A stretch of DNA of 64,000 nt from Siphonodentalium dalli (taxonomy: Eukaryota; Mollusca; Scaphopoda; Gadilida; Siphonodentaliidae). The stretch spans positions 192,169,948-192,233,947 of the forward strand of contig CP136064.1 of NCBI GenBank assembly GCA_032622095.1, read 5' to 3'. The notes under the pieces were generated by a model that saw only the letters and a program-made list of their open reading frames with translations, had not been told where the DNA came from and searched no databases. Positions 24,019 to 35,103 of the stretch are shown here, piece by piece. Numbering within the stretch: the first letter of the stretch is position 1; every line of letters starts with the position of its first letter. A program made the translations under genes and the position numbers.

Positions 24019-24500
24019 GGAGAATGACGTGGTTTCGAGTTGATGAGTATCACGCATTCAAACGCACGCAAACGCGGTTTGCGGCCAGAAACGAGGAAAA
24101 ATGTAATAAACTAGGATAGTGATATATTACATAGTATTTTGGCAGCAACGAGCATATGTTATACTATTTTTCAAACAAGCGGATACCTCATTTGTGTCCA
24201 AATTCACAGATGTTTGCTCTAACATTCTGACCAAAGTTGTTAGTCGAATGATTCTCCTAGATGTATGGACTGGTGTATTATACACGAGCCTCCGACTGGG
24301 AACTTTGGTCAGAATGTTATAGAAAACTATTGAGCATTTCCGAACAAATAAGCTATCACCTTGTTTTAAAAATAAACTAGCATATGCTCCCAACAGTCAA
24401 AATGCTATGTTTTGTGTCAGTTTTTCATATATTATGTTTTTGTATGTTTGTACATTTTGAGTGCGTGGTACTCACCAATCTCGAAACCACGTGATTCCCC
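24019..24500. mobile_element. foldback element, about 480 bp
   Basis: Imperfect palindrome: GACGTGGTTTCGAGTTGATG pairs with the complement ending near 24500, ACATAGTATTTTGGCAG (24129) with CAAAATGCTATGT (24410), and ACATTCTGACCAAAGTT with its complement around a loop near 24270. The two antiparallel ORFs here are the two sides of the palindrome, not genes. Confidence 0.7.
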
Positions 24501-24519
24501 ACCCAAATTTTGGTTAATG

Positions 24520-25310
24520 TTTTTATTTCCGGGTGATAACTTTAACTGAATGCATGGATATAAATTTGGTATGCATGTTTACAAAAATAAAATACAGGTC
24601 AAGTTAGATTTGAGTTACGTCCGTCCATTTTTACCAGAGTGTTCCGGACATAACACATATATAACGAAAACGAAACACATGTGTGATACATTGAAGTGTT
24701 ATGCTACCGTGTAGATATTTGTCACAAATCTTTGAAAAGGGGCGGATCTTTGAAAATACACCTGAAATTAATTTTTTTTAAAAGGGGTAGTGGGTGCCAA
24801 GATTGGTCAATATGAAAAAAGCGCCTACGTGTCTGCAACTTTTTTGCCCCCACCCCCCACCCCCCCCCCCCCCTCATGCTCTGGAGCTACGAAGTTTTAC
24901 TTCGAAATGGGTTTTTTTCTTGGTTTCTGGGCTTTAACTGACAAAACGAACGAGCTTGTTATAAGGCTCTCCTACAAGCGATGACTATATAGAAATGAGC
25001 GGTGTCTGTCCGTCCGTCCCTCTTTCCATATATACGCTAGTCCGATACGTTTGTTGTCCGGAAGAAACTTTAAGAATATTTGACAGAATTTTAATAAATT
25101 TGGTATATATGGTCTACGTCTGCCTATATGACAAACTCCCGGTCGTATTCAAATTTGGGCCCGGTCCCGACATTTCTGACAAAGTTATGCCACTTTTCGA
25201 CTTCGAACTTGCTGATTATTTTGTTGTCCCGATGATACCATTAGTTAGAATTATCCGATTGTGTCAAATTGGACTTTGGGTCCAGTCTTCTTCAAAGAAG
25301 CATATATAGT
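24520..25310. repeat. G/C-tract and GGGCGTAT-type repeat fragments
   Basis: 24520-24650 and 25050-25270 contain the GATAACTTTA..AAATTTGGTAT and AAAGTTATGCCACTTTTCGA wording of the 1775-2195 family; 24745-24890 is a G/C-tract element with CGCCTACGTGTCTGCAACTT. Confidence 0.4.
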
Positions 25311-25381
25311 TCAGTTCAATTAAATTCCATTCATTCATCTAAAAAGGACAAATATATTCGTATGTATAGAATGAAACTTAC

Positions 25382-25451
25382 GTGAAGTCTGTGCAAACTC
25401 CACAAAGTGGATGATGAAAACCACAAACAGCATCGTTGCGGTAGCTTCCAT
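25382..25451 (-). CDS. alpha-carbonic anhydrase, exon 1 (signal peptide)
   Basis: First coding exon of a carbonic anhydrase gene read on the minus strand. It encodes 23 residues plus one base: a short polar start (MEATAT) followed by a hydrophobic stretch MLFVVFIIHFVEFAQTS, which looks like a signal peptide and implies a secreted or membrane enzyme. The exon ends CAC|GTAAGT (donor G at 25381), leaving phase 1. I chose the ATG at 25451 because it places the hydrophobic core at the usual distance; an in-frame ATG further upstream (25523) would put a hydrophilic leader before it. Link to the next exon at 6536 rests on matching phase and on the completed protein pattern, not on transcript evidence. 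The intervening intron would be 18.8 kb. Confidence 0.62.
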
Positions 25452-25459
25452 ACGGGGTT

Positions 25460-27115
25460 CACACTGTACGTTGAATGCCAAAACTTGTGAGTTCTGCTCG
25501 CCGATAACACAGATATGAAACAAACAGCGCCAGAAATGCAGTTTTAAGAAAAAGGGAAGAGAATATGCCGATTAATATGTCCCATGCAGTATATCGCCCT
25601 AGGGTACTTACAAAACGGCAACAAGAGTGCTTTATAGTTATTTCATGTTTTTTGAAAACGTTATAAACAATATTAACAATATTAACAACTGAAATTGTCG
25701 TTAAAGATGGCATATCTGTTTCGAGCTAAAACCACAAAATTTACGCAATTTACTGACGCTTCTCGATTAGATTTTAATTCATATAATAACTAAGGACAGC
25801 CATTTGAAGAGGCACATCTTTAATGCCATTTCTGTATATTATTTGTAAAATTTAGAGTTATATGGTCAGCAGAAAGCATCCCTCCCTTAATTAATGTCGC
25901 TGAATAAACCCCGCTAGGGGGGTTATGTTATGTCATCCGTGGGCGAATGCGTGTTTTGAACGGTGGACCCGATCAACAGATAAAACCATCGCGACTTGTT
26001 TGGTGAGCTTATGAAAAAATAGATATGAAAAAGTTCACGATCTGGTGGAATAAAAAAGTGTATCGGTATGAAATTAGTTAGTACAGCTGTCCCCACAACG
26101 ATCAAATGCATACAATAACCGTTTATCTCAACACAGGAACCATGCCACTGGAAAATAATGCCCATAGCTATAGGTGACGCCTGTTTTCATACTGTTAACA
26201 GATTTATTTGCCAACGAAACGTTGTGTTTGTTAAAGATGGCGAACCGATGTCGTGGCTATGTAACTGTTTGTGTGGCCTATATTTGTCCTCGTGTGCAAT
26301 ATTTTGATTTCATTTTCGCGCGTTGGTAAATGACATATGTTCAAACTTTCTGTTGAAATAGAAATAATAGGTCATGCAACTGTTGCACCATGACCTATAA
26401 TTATGTCGGTTGAGAGTTATTTTCATAACTTTGACCCGATACACTGATATAATTGCACAAAAGTGATTGTCCTGCAAATAGATGGCTATTTTTTTTTCAA
26501 TTAATATATGCACGTTTTGCCAAAATCTCCTGGTATTTCAAAATGTATTTTCTCAAAGTATGTTAGGAATTTCTTTGTGAAATTTGGTACAAGCGATTAT
26601 TGTGACACAATAGTTAAGAACCATCGACCAATTGGATATTATAACCTCATTTATTTTACTTTTATGGCATGAAATATATTTAAAATTTCACTGTTTTCAG
26701 GTACCAAGAACTTTTGTAAAATAATTTGTTTTCAAAAGTGCAGTTCATATATCCATGAAATCATATCTCAAAATAATGAGAGGAGACTTAATTATTTTTT
26801 ATTTGTGAAATTTAATTATTATTTTCATTAAGAAAGGCAACTACCCATAACTATTTTTTTTATTATTGAGGATCTTCTTGCCATGACTGTTGATCAATGA
26901 ACAATTGGGCTGAGATGAGTTGTGGGTCTTGGGTTCATAATCAAGTTAAAGCTCACCACCGCATCCATCAACAGTATGGCCTAACTCCTGTTGATTGCTC
27001 TCTGCTTGAACCACTCATATCATTAATTAAATTAAATAATTAATTATATACACAAAATTGTTGCAATCTGTTTGCATTGAGCTGGAATATTTGTGACTTC
27101 TTTATTCTTCATTAG
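25460..27115. other. region upstream of carbonic anhydrase start
   Basis: Would hold the promoter if the exon-1 call is right; no clear TATA or CpG feature seen. A small hairpin ATAGGTCATGCAACTG...ATGACCTAT lies at 26370-26400. A dispersed repeat is annotated at 26885-27090. Confidence 0.35.
26885..27090. repeat. SINE-like dispersed repeat, copy 1
   Basis: GGGCTGAGATGAG, TGGGTTCATAATCAAG, AGCTCACCA, GTTGATTGCTC and TTGGGCT-type blocks recur in the same order at about 36425-36560 and 57215-57375. GGGTTCATAATC vaguely recalls a pol III B box; this is weak. Confidence 0.4.
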
Positions 27116-27119
27116 ATAT

Positions 27120-27690
27120 AATACTAGCAGGGTGACCCGACTTCGTCCGGGCTGTTTCCCCTCTGCTTTCATTCGGACTTCAGATACCAATTTTCAAATA
27201 GCTGTTTTTGAAAACCTCCGTGGATCTAACATCGAAATCCGTCGAAAGGCGCAATTTGACCTTGAATTGACCATTTTGAAGTTCAAGGTCAGGTCGGGGT
27301 CAAAATTTGATCCGTCCAAAACACTCTCCGGACAAAAGTATCCCTAGGTATCAAATTTCGTCGATATCCGTCCCTCGAAAGGCGCGATTTGACCTTGAAT
27401 TGACCATTTTGAAGGTCAAGGTCAGGTCGGGGTCACGATCGATTTGACCCGGACAAAAGTACCCCTATGTATCAAATTTCGTCGAAATCCGTCCATTCAA
27501 AGGCGCGATTTGACCTTGAATTGACCATTTTGAAGGTCAAGGTCAAGTCGGGGTCACGATTTGACCCGTCCAAAACACTCCCCGGACAAAAGTATTCATA
27601 GGTATCAAGTTTCGTCGAAATCCGTCCGGCAGTTTTCCCGGCCATTGCTAACAAACAAACAAGACAGAGGTCCCAAAATATATATTAGAC
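27120..27690 (+). mobile_element. AGGTCA-type retroposon with internal tandem units
   Basis: Starts ACTAGCAGGGTGACCC, then about 115-bp direct repeats with TTGACCTTGAATTGACCATT, GAAGGTCAAGGTCAGGTCGG and AAATTTCGTCGAAATCCGTC, and ends AACAAACAAACA..CCCAAAATATATATTAG. The tail style suggests a retroposon of the RTE/SINE kind. Noncoding. Confidence 0.5.
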
Positions 27691-27802
27691 TAGCAGGTTA
27701 GCCCGCCACTGGCGGCATTCGTCCCATGGCTTTGTTCGAAAAAGCAATTGCAACAGGTTCCGAGACACTTGTGCTGCATTTGTACCAAATTTCGTCAGAA
27801 AC
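27691..27802 (+). mobile_element. 5' piece of a second AGGTCA-type retroposon
   Basis: Starts ACTAGCAGGTTAGCCCGCC as in 29491 and is cut at GTCAGAAAC by the Mutator-like element. Confidence 0.5.
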
Positions 27803-28734
27803 TAGTCCAAGTCTTCTCGTACTAAAACTAGCTAAGATTTTGGGATGGAGATGCTAGTATTTAGTCCGAGTTCCAGGCCCATGCATTCCTATGACACGAG
27901 TTACGCCCAGGATCTGTGGCGGGAATCTGTGGTGTATTTTACTCGATTTACCTAACAAAGCAATACATGATGCTATATACATCGGAAATAGTGACATCTT
28001 ATGGTCATAATGGTGTATAATAATCTAACTTTAATGTTAAATTACACATAGAATATTCCGGTTGATTGCCACAAACATCGTTGTTTTTTCTGTTTGTTTA
28101 CTTAACTGAAAGCCGAACTCAGGTTCCGAAGAACTTCGGCATTGTCCGGTGTTTGTTTTGGCCGAGACGAATTTCGATACAAACAAAATGGCGGCCCCCA
28201 TGATATTCTAATGCTCATTGTGTTTTAAACTGTTTTAAACTGTGAGATGGTTATAATTCCCGTAATTTATTTAATGTATTACATTTATATCTTCAATATG
28301 TATTTAATCTATGTATTTATTTATTTATTGTCACGTATAATTACGATTACAATGGAGAATTCATCGTGCGTGGTTGATTGAAAATCTACGGAATATTTTC
28401 ACCGGAAAATGCCGAACGCAGTTCGCAAGGTCAACTGAGTTCGCATACTTAAAAAAATATGTAAACACTGCGGCAAATGTTTCTTTTCACATTAAATTAC
28501 CGCTTTCAATTCACAACCGATGTGGGTTTCAGATCAAATAGCATGTCTTCTGCGGAAACTATCCGTTTATTGTAGCAATTGTGATATTTTATTTCATATA
28601 ATTGTGGTTTTATTTGAGCGGGTCACTAACGCTTAAGTCGTGTCATAGGAATGCATGGGCCTGGAACTCGGACTAAATACTAGCATCTCCATCCCAAAAT
28701 CTTAGCTAGTTTTAGTACGAGAAGACATGGACTA
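27803..28734. mobile_element. Mutator-like TIR element with 9-bp target duplication
   Basis: About 105-bp terminal inverted repeats (TAGTCCAAGTCTTCTCGTAC at the left, inverted counterpart at 28630-28734) flanked by a perfect 9-bp duplication GTCAGAAAC (27794-27802 and 28735-28743). Long TIRs and 9-bp duplications are typical of MULEs. No transposase frame: nonautonomous. Confidence 0.85.
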
Positions 28735-28744
28735 GTCAGAAACA

Positions 28745-28905
28745 TGACATTTTTAAAATTATTTTGTTTTTATTTATTTTTGTTTTTTATTTTTTAATAT
28801 GAATTTAATGTTTTTTAAATTTAATATATATTTTTTCTGAATTGTTTTTTTATTTTTAAATTTTTTTAATTTTAAATTGTTTTAATTAAATTTTTTGTTT
28901 CTGGC
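28745..28905. repeat. A/T low-complexity tract
   Basis: Runs of T and TTTAAATTT with almost no G or C. Confidence 0.7.
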
Positions 28906-28911
28906 GGAAAA

Positions 28912-29221
28912 ATTTACCCGTAGAAATCCCCCCTTCCTAGGAACGACAGACAACGCTCGAGCGATAACATTGCATTGAATTGAAAACAAACGCTTCCCGT
29001 CGTGAAATGTCTCTGCATAATATTTTGAGCGACAGGCTACAGACTCCCGTCATACAGTCGCTACAGACTCCCGTCATACAGATTTACCCGTAGAAATCCC
29101 CCCTTCCTAGGAACGACAGACGACACTCGAGCGATAACATTGCATTGAATTGAAAACAAACGCTTCCCGTTGTCTCTGCATAATATTTCGAGCGACAGGC
29201 TACAGACTCCCGTCATACAGA
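28912..29221. repeat. tandem duplication, period about 171 bp
   Basis: ATTTACCCGTAGAAATCC... GCTACAGACTCCCGTCATAC occurs twice, the first unit with an extra GCTACAGACTCCCGTCATAC. Adjacent to GCTCTTTATATA motifs at 29240-29285. Confidence 0.85.
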
Positions 29222-29490
29222 TAAGTAGATAGCGAAAACGACGCTCTTTATATAGACACTGCGGAAAACGAACGCTCTTTATATATCAACGCTATTAACC
29301 CCGAAGTGCCGATTGCGGTGATTTGGGATTGGAGAAACGGTGCTCTGAGCTTCTCCAAAACGCGACCACGGCCGTGTCGGTACTTACATATGAAATTTGA
29401 GCTCAATCTGAACACGCGTTTTGGATTCCATGAAGTACCCACACATATACACACATATATATATACGGAAGTCTCAAATTATATAGTAGA

Positions 29491-29870
29491 CTAGCAGATT
29501 AGCCCGCCACTGGCGGCATTCGTCCCATGGCTTTGTTCGAAAAAGTTTGCAAACAATTTCGTTGAAATCCGCCAGTTTTACCCGATTTGACCTTGAAATG
29601 ACCATTTTGAAGGTCAAGGCCAGGTCCTGGTAACGATTTGACCCGTCCAATACATTCCCCGGACAAAATCACACCTAGGTATAAAATTTCGTCGAAATCC
29701 GCCAGTTTTACCGGATTTGACCTTGAATTGATCATTTTGAAGGTCAAGGTCAGGTCGGCATCACAATTTGACTGTTCCATGAGACTTTCCGGACAAAAGT
29801 GGCCATAAGTAGCATGTTTGCACTCAATCGGTAGGGCCGTTTTCGAGTCTATAACGGACACACACATACA
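29491..29870 (+). mobile_element. AGGTCA-type retroposon, copy 3
   Basis: ACTAGCAGATTAGCCCGCCA start, two AATTTCGTCGAAATCCGCCA units and GACCTTGAAATGACC blocks, ending near ACACACATACATATG. Confidence 0.5.
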
Positions 29871-30289
29871 TATGAATAATTTGTGGATACCCGTTTCAAG
29901 GTGAAGGTCACATCGGGCGGGAAAACTGACAAGATGAAAATCTCCCCCATTCCTAGGAACCCCTAAGTACGAACACAGACATAAGGATCACACAACACGC
30001 TCATGCATATCTGGACACAGACACAACACGCTCATGTCTGGACAGACACGCTCTTTATCAACGACACTGTCGGTACGAACGCTCTTTAACTATCACGCGA
30101 TTATCCCCACAATTCCAAGACGGCGGCAGTGGGAATAGAGAATGAGTGCTCGGAGCTTCTCAAAAGCAATGCGACGACACTTCATCTGGGTTTTTACCCT
30201 TAGATAGGAAGTTTGGTCGAAATCCGTCCGGCATTTTCCCTGGCCATAGCTAACAAACAAACAGACTGAAGTCCCAAAATATATATTAC

Positions 30290-30540
30290 ACTAGCAGGGT
30301 GACCGTCCGGGCTGTTTCCCCTCTGATTTCATTCGTCGAAAGACGCGATTTGACCTTGAATTGACCATTTTGAAGGTCAAGGTCAGGTCGGTGTCACGAT
30401 TTGACCAGTCCAAAACAATCCTCGGACAAAAGTATCCCTAGGTATCAAATTTCGTCGAAATCCGTCCAGCAGTTTTCCCGGCCATTGCTAACAAACAAAC
30501 GGAAAGACAGAAGTCCCAAAATATATAGTAGATAGATATG
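30290..30540 (+). mobile_element. AGGTCA-type retroposon, copy 4
   Basis: ACTAGCAGGGTGACCGTCC start, one internal unit, ACAAACAAACGGAAAGAC and CCCAAAATATATAGTAGAT tail. Confidence 0.5.
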
Positions 30541-32979
30541 GGGGCATGATGCTATATTATGCAATTAAAAATCTAACTCAACATAATGATACAAATGAAG
30601 CCTCCTCTACGGTGGCTGATTTAGGACATCCGAAATGTGTTTTTATCTCGTTATAACGAGATACGATCTCGTTATAACGACTTACTCATCTCGTTATAAC
30701 GAGAAAGTTAAGCATCTCGTTATAACGAGAAAGTAAGTCGTTATAACGAGAAACTAAGTCGTTATAAAGAGAAACTAAGTCGTTATAACGAGAAACTTTC
30801 TCGTTATGACGAGAAACTAAGTCGTTATAACGAGATATCTGGTATATATATGGAACAGGTGTGTGAAGTTAGATACCATTACCCAGTACCCAGTTCAAAA
30901 CGTAAACATAACATTGGAATATCTCATTACGGTAGACGGGGGAGGTCGAGGATTTAGTTCATTGTTTGTGCAGTAATTCTCAATCTGTCTGCTGGAAGGG
31001 TGCAGGATTTGGGTTCTGGACCATTGGCGGCTCATCTATCCTATCCCCACGTCAAATTACTTATAGCCTCCGGAGAGGGACCGGGCGGGAAGGATTTCGA
31101 ATAGGTTTCTGAACAGTACGCCAGACACCTGTTCGCAAATTCACGTAATGGCCGTTATATGTTGGCATGTTGATCGGGGAGGAGCACGACGGGTTTGCTG
31201 TTCCATTTGGGTGAAAATCTAACTACGCTCCTCTGTATAGAGCCTATATACTCCCCGGGAGGGTCCGGGGAGGGGGTGCACGCAGGAGAGGGGCAACGGA
31301 GGTGTCGGAAGCTGAATGTGCCACTGGGTATGAGTACCAAAAACACACAGAAACACCACCCGTTTAGAAAATTCACCCCCCAAAAAATGAGAGGGACCAT
31401 GAAGAGCGTTTCTGATTTTGAATAAGTTTCTGGAAAGCCAATTGGTAGCCAGAAACCAGTTCGTTGTTTTCTTTATTACTCCCAACCTGTCGGTGGTAGT
31501 GGTGGAACATTTGGGTTCTGGTCGATCCGCAGATTATCTACCCGACCCCCATTCCAAATCACTTACGACCCCCGGGGAGGTACCGATATGGGCGTATTTC
31601 GAATAGGTTTCTGGAACGCGAATTGGGCGTCAGAAACCAGTTCGTTGTTCTCGCAATAACTCTCAGTCTGTCCGTGGGAGGGGTGGACAATTTGGGTTCA
31701 CGTCGATCCGCGGATTATCTACCAGATCCCCACTCCAAATCACTTATGACCCCCTGGGAGGCACCGATAGGGCCGGATTTCGCATAGGTTTCTGGAACAC
31801 GAATTGGGTGTCAGAAACCAGTTCGTTGTTGTTACATGCAGTAACTCTCAATCTGTCCGCGGGAGGGGGTGCATGTTTGGGCTCGTGACAATTGGATGCT
31901 CGCCTACACGACCCCCACGTCAAATGACTGTTACCTCGAGGAGAGGGACCGGGAGGGGCAGATTTCGAATAGGATATTGAATAATACGCCAGTGAATTTG
32001 GGTGAATTTTCTCAAATGGATAGTGTTTCCGTGTGTTTTGGTGCCCATACCCAGTGCCAAGTTCAGCTTCCGACAACCCCACGACCCCTTTGTTGCACCC
32101 CTCCCGGGGAGTATAGGCTCTATACAGAGGGGTGCAGTTATATATACTTGAGCCCAAATCGAATAGCAACCCCGTCGTGCACCTCCCCGGCCAATATAAC
32201 GACAGCCATTACGATAATTTGCGAATTGGTTTCTGGCGTACTATTCAGAATCCTATTCGAAATCCGGCCCTCTCGGTCCCTCTCCTCGAGGTAAAAGTCA
32301 TTTGACGTGGGGGTCGGTTAGGCGAGCAGCCAATTTTCGCGAGCCCAAATCCTGCACCCCCTCCCACGGACAGATTGAGAGTTACTGTAACAACAAACTG
32401 GTTTCTGACACCCAGTTCGCGTTCCAGAAACCATATTCGCATTCCAGAAACCTGTTCGAAATTCGCCCCTATCGGTGCCTCCCATGGGGTTATAAGTGAT
32501 TTGAAGTGGCTATCGGGTTAATAATCTGCGGATTGACCGGCACCCAAATTGTCCACCCCCTCCCATGGACATATTGGGAGTATAATACTGCGACAACAAC
32601 GAACTGGTTTCTGACGCCCAATTCCCGTCCCAGAGGTCTATTCGAAATACGCCCCTATTGGTACCTCCCCGGTGGTCACATGTTATTTGGAATGGGGGTT
32701 GGGTAGAGAATCTGCGGATCGACCAGAACCCAAATTTTCAACCCCTACCACCATCAGATTGGGAGTAATTAAGAAACAACGAACTGGTTTCTGGCTACCA
32801 ATTGGCTTTCCAGAAACTTATTCAAAATCAGAAACGCTCTTCATTGTCCCTCTCATTTTTTGGGGGGTGAATTTTCTCAACTGGGTGGTGTTTCTGTGTG
32901 TTTTTGGTGCCCATACCAAGTGGCACATTCAGCTTCCGACACCTCGGTGGTCCCTCCCGCGGAGTATAGGCTCTATACA

Positions 32980-34908
32980 AACGACCATCTAACTAATGGG
33001 AGTGCATCGCTTTCGAACGCTCTATGTCGTCTGTACAACGGAATTATCCAACTCGGATGGATACCACCCTCTCTCAAATCTGGGATAATCGTGCCGTTAT
33101 ACAAGGGCGACCCTAAGCCGAAACAACTTCCCGACAGCTACAGAGCGATAACATTGTTGCCTGTGATTTACAAAGTCTTCGAACATATCCTTCTCATCAG
33201 ATTTCTTGATGTCCGTGACATCGCAAAGTCCACACACGTGTTGCAGCACGGCTTCCAGAAAGGAGTTAGCTGCCAGATGTCTGCGTTTCTTGTCAAAGAA
33301 TTCATCAACTATACTGGTGATCTCGATGCTCGTGCATATGTGTGTTTTTTGGACTCGACAAAAGCCTTCGATCGGGTATGGCACGAAGGTCTCCTGCTGA
33401 AACTTCATCAACTGGGTTTCCGTGGACTGATACTACGTGTTGTGGCCAGCATGTATTCTGATTGCTCAAGTCGCGTGCTGTATAATGGATCTCTTTCAAA
33501 TACACTCACGGTGAAACAAGGAACAAGGCAGGGAGAAGTGTGCTCCTCGTTCTTCTACCTCGTGTACATTAACGATTTGCTGAAACAACTGAACTCCTCG
33601 AACTGCGGGTTTTCAATGGAATCTGTGCCATGCGCTGCCCCGACGGCAGCAGACGACATAGCTCTACTGTCGTTATCAAAAGCTGGAATGGACAGTCTTT
33701 TGAAATTATGTTTCAACTACAGCCGACTATGGCGTTTTAATTTTTCCGACACCAAAAGTGTAGTAATGGTTTTTAATGAGACGAAGCGTCAGGCCGAATC
33801 CCACAACAGGCAGTGGTTCATCGGAGATCTTCCGATTTTAGAAACTTCTTCGTGTGTGCATCTAGGAATTGAGCATAACAAGTTTCTAATTGACTCCGTA
33901 CAGGCGAAAGTTTTATCAACGAAACTACGTAAAAGTTACTTCGCCCTGGCTGGAAAGCAGCCTTTGAAATCGTGCTCTCCCCTGACGATGGGATATATGC
34001 TGAAGTCGGTTGTCCTTCCAAAGGCGTTATATGGATGCGAGTTCACACCAGTCAATACCCGTTCTATGAGCATCTCACTCCGATGTTGTGTAAAACATAT
34101 AGAATCTCTTCCCGAACGAACATCAACGGACGTCGCTCTCAGCTTGTTGGGACTCCTTCCTCTTGAGTCTGAAATCCATATCAAAAAGTTGAACTTCCTT
34201 GGCCATCTGATACACCTTCCTCAGGGACACCAAGTACCACTAAAGATCTTCCTCTTACGATTCTTCCAATATACTCTGTTCGATAGACACACAACTGGAT
34301 TTGTTCCCGATATTGTTCATATTCTTCGCCAATATAAACTATACGATGCCCTTGACAGCTTTGTACAAACTGGACATTTTCCATCAGAATATACATGGAA
34401 AAATATTTACAAGAAAGCTGTTCGAGACCACTATAGCTCATTCTGGAAATCATCCGTTGACAACAACCCATCACTGTCTACATTTCAGTTAGTTCATTCC
34501 GATCCCAGCACTCCCTGGTCGATATGGACACTTCTTCGACAGTACCCCAACCGTTCAGTTCAACTTCGGAATCTCGCCCTGCTACTCAACAAGACTACTT
34601 ACATCAACAATCTGACATGCTGCGCGTGTGGTATTAAGCAATATGTCAATCAACTTCTCCATGCAATTAGGTACTGTTCTTCGGGTGTTATCCTGTCGCT
34701 AAGAAATAGATACTGGGAGACAATTCTCAACCACTATGGAAATTCTGTGTTTTTATGCATGCACGATTACTTGAGCGACGAAGATCTTCAAATACTTATT
34801 CTGGGAGGGGTTGTTTCAACACATCCACAGAATGTACTGGATAAAAAGCACGAACTAATACTTTTCTCTGCTATATACGTACCTGCTTGCCTCGTGCTCA
34901 CTGATTAG
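32980..34908 (+). CDS. non-LTR reverse transcriptase (5'-truncated)
   Basis: Open for 682 codons from an ATG at 32860, but about the first 40 codons come from the host element, so the true retrotransposon frame starts near 32980. It shows the RT order of LINEs: WIPPSLKSGIIVPLYKGD, PDSYRAITLLPVIYKVFEHI, motif A LDSTKAFDRVWH (residues 164-175 of the 682), GTRQGEVCSSFFYLVYINDL, and catalytic AADDIALLS (Asp 265-266), followed by W.F.FSDTKSVVMVF. Ahead of the Asp pair the usual Tyr is Ala. A C-terminal CX2CX10HX4C zinc motif (residues 587-606) lies past the RT domain. No apurinic endonuclease domain, so it cannot be autonomous. Clade not assigned. No stops or frameshifts: a recent insertion. Confidence 0.85.
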   Translation, partial: NDHLTNGSASLSNALCRLYNGIIQLGWIPPSLKSGIIVPLYKGDPKPKQLPDSYRAITLLPVIYKVFEHILLIRFLDVRDIAKSTHVLQHGFQKGVSCQMSAFLVKEFINYTGDLDARAYVCFLDSTKAFDRVWHEGLLLKLHQLGFRGLILRVVASMYSDCSSRVLYNGSLSNTLTVKQGTRQGEVCSSFFYLVYINDLLKQLNSSNCGFSMESVPCAAPTAADDIALLSLSKAGMDSLLKLCFNYSRLWRFNFSDTKSVVMVFNETKRQAESHNRQWFIGDLPILETSSCVHLGIEHNKFLIDSVQAKVLSTKLRKSYFALAGKQPLKSCSPLTMGYMLKSVVLPKALYGCEFTPVNTRSMSISLRCCVKHIESLPERTSTDVALSLLGLLPLESEIHIKKLNFLGHLIHLPQGHQVPLKIFLLRFFQYTLFDRHTTGFVPDIVHILRQYKLYDALDSFVQTGHFPSEYTWKNIYKKAVRDHYSSFWKSSVDNNPSLSTFQLVHSDPSTPWSIWTLLRQYPNRSVQLRNLALLLNKTTYINNLTCCACGIKQYVNQLLHAIRYCSSGVILSLRNRYWETILNHYGNSVFLCMHDYLSDEDLQILILGGVVSTHPQNVLDKKHELILFSAIYVPACLVLTD

Positions 34909-35103
34909 AGGAAAACAAATGACACACAGCCGTGGTTGAATCCATACGCCATCTTATTATGTGGCATGCACATTCTGCATTCTAACTTTCACATATGCTG
35001 TCACTTAAGTGTATAGTTTATTTTTGCCTTACTCATGTTCAAAACTGTGAATAATCTTGTTGTAAATACTCTTCTCCAGAAATGGAGGTATTGAAAATAA
35101 ATA
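32980..35103 (+). mobile_element. 5'-truncated non-LTR retrotransposon
   Basis: Breaks the module sequence after CTATACA (32979), which resumes at TATAACGGCC (35104). Contains the 3' part of an RT-coding frame, a short 3' UTR and an AAATAAATATATA tail. The endonuclease region is missing, the usual result of incomplete target-primed reverse transcription. About 100 bp of module sequence is absent at the insertion point. Confidence 0.8.

Noticed and set aside
26910-26960. Possible tRNA-like pol III promoter (GGGTTCATAATC)
   Set aside because: Only a weak B-box resemblance, no A box at the right spacing, and the other copies do not keep it.
30640-30840. CRISPR-like array of short repeats
   Set aside because: Units are self-palindromic, abutting without unique spacers, and belong to inverted ends of an animal transposon.
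31155-32992. Many 60-140 codon ORFs on both strands (for example 31744-32169 minus and 31869-32294 plus)
   Set aside because: They lie in head-to-head repeated modules; the same peptides recur in mirrored frames and show no domain. Products of the palindromic element.
33097-34474. ORFs overlapping the RT frame in other frames and on the minus strand
   Set aside because: Shadow frames of a clear reverse transcriptase.
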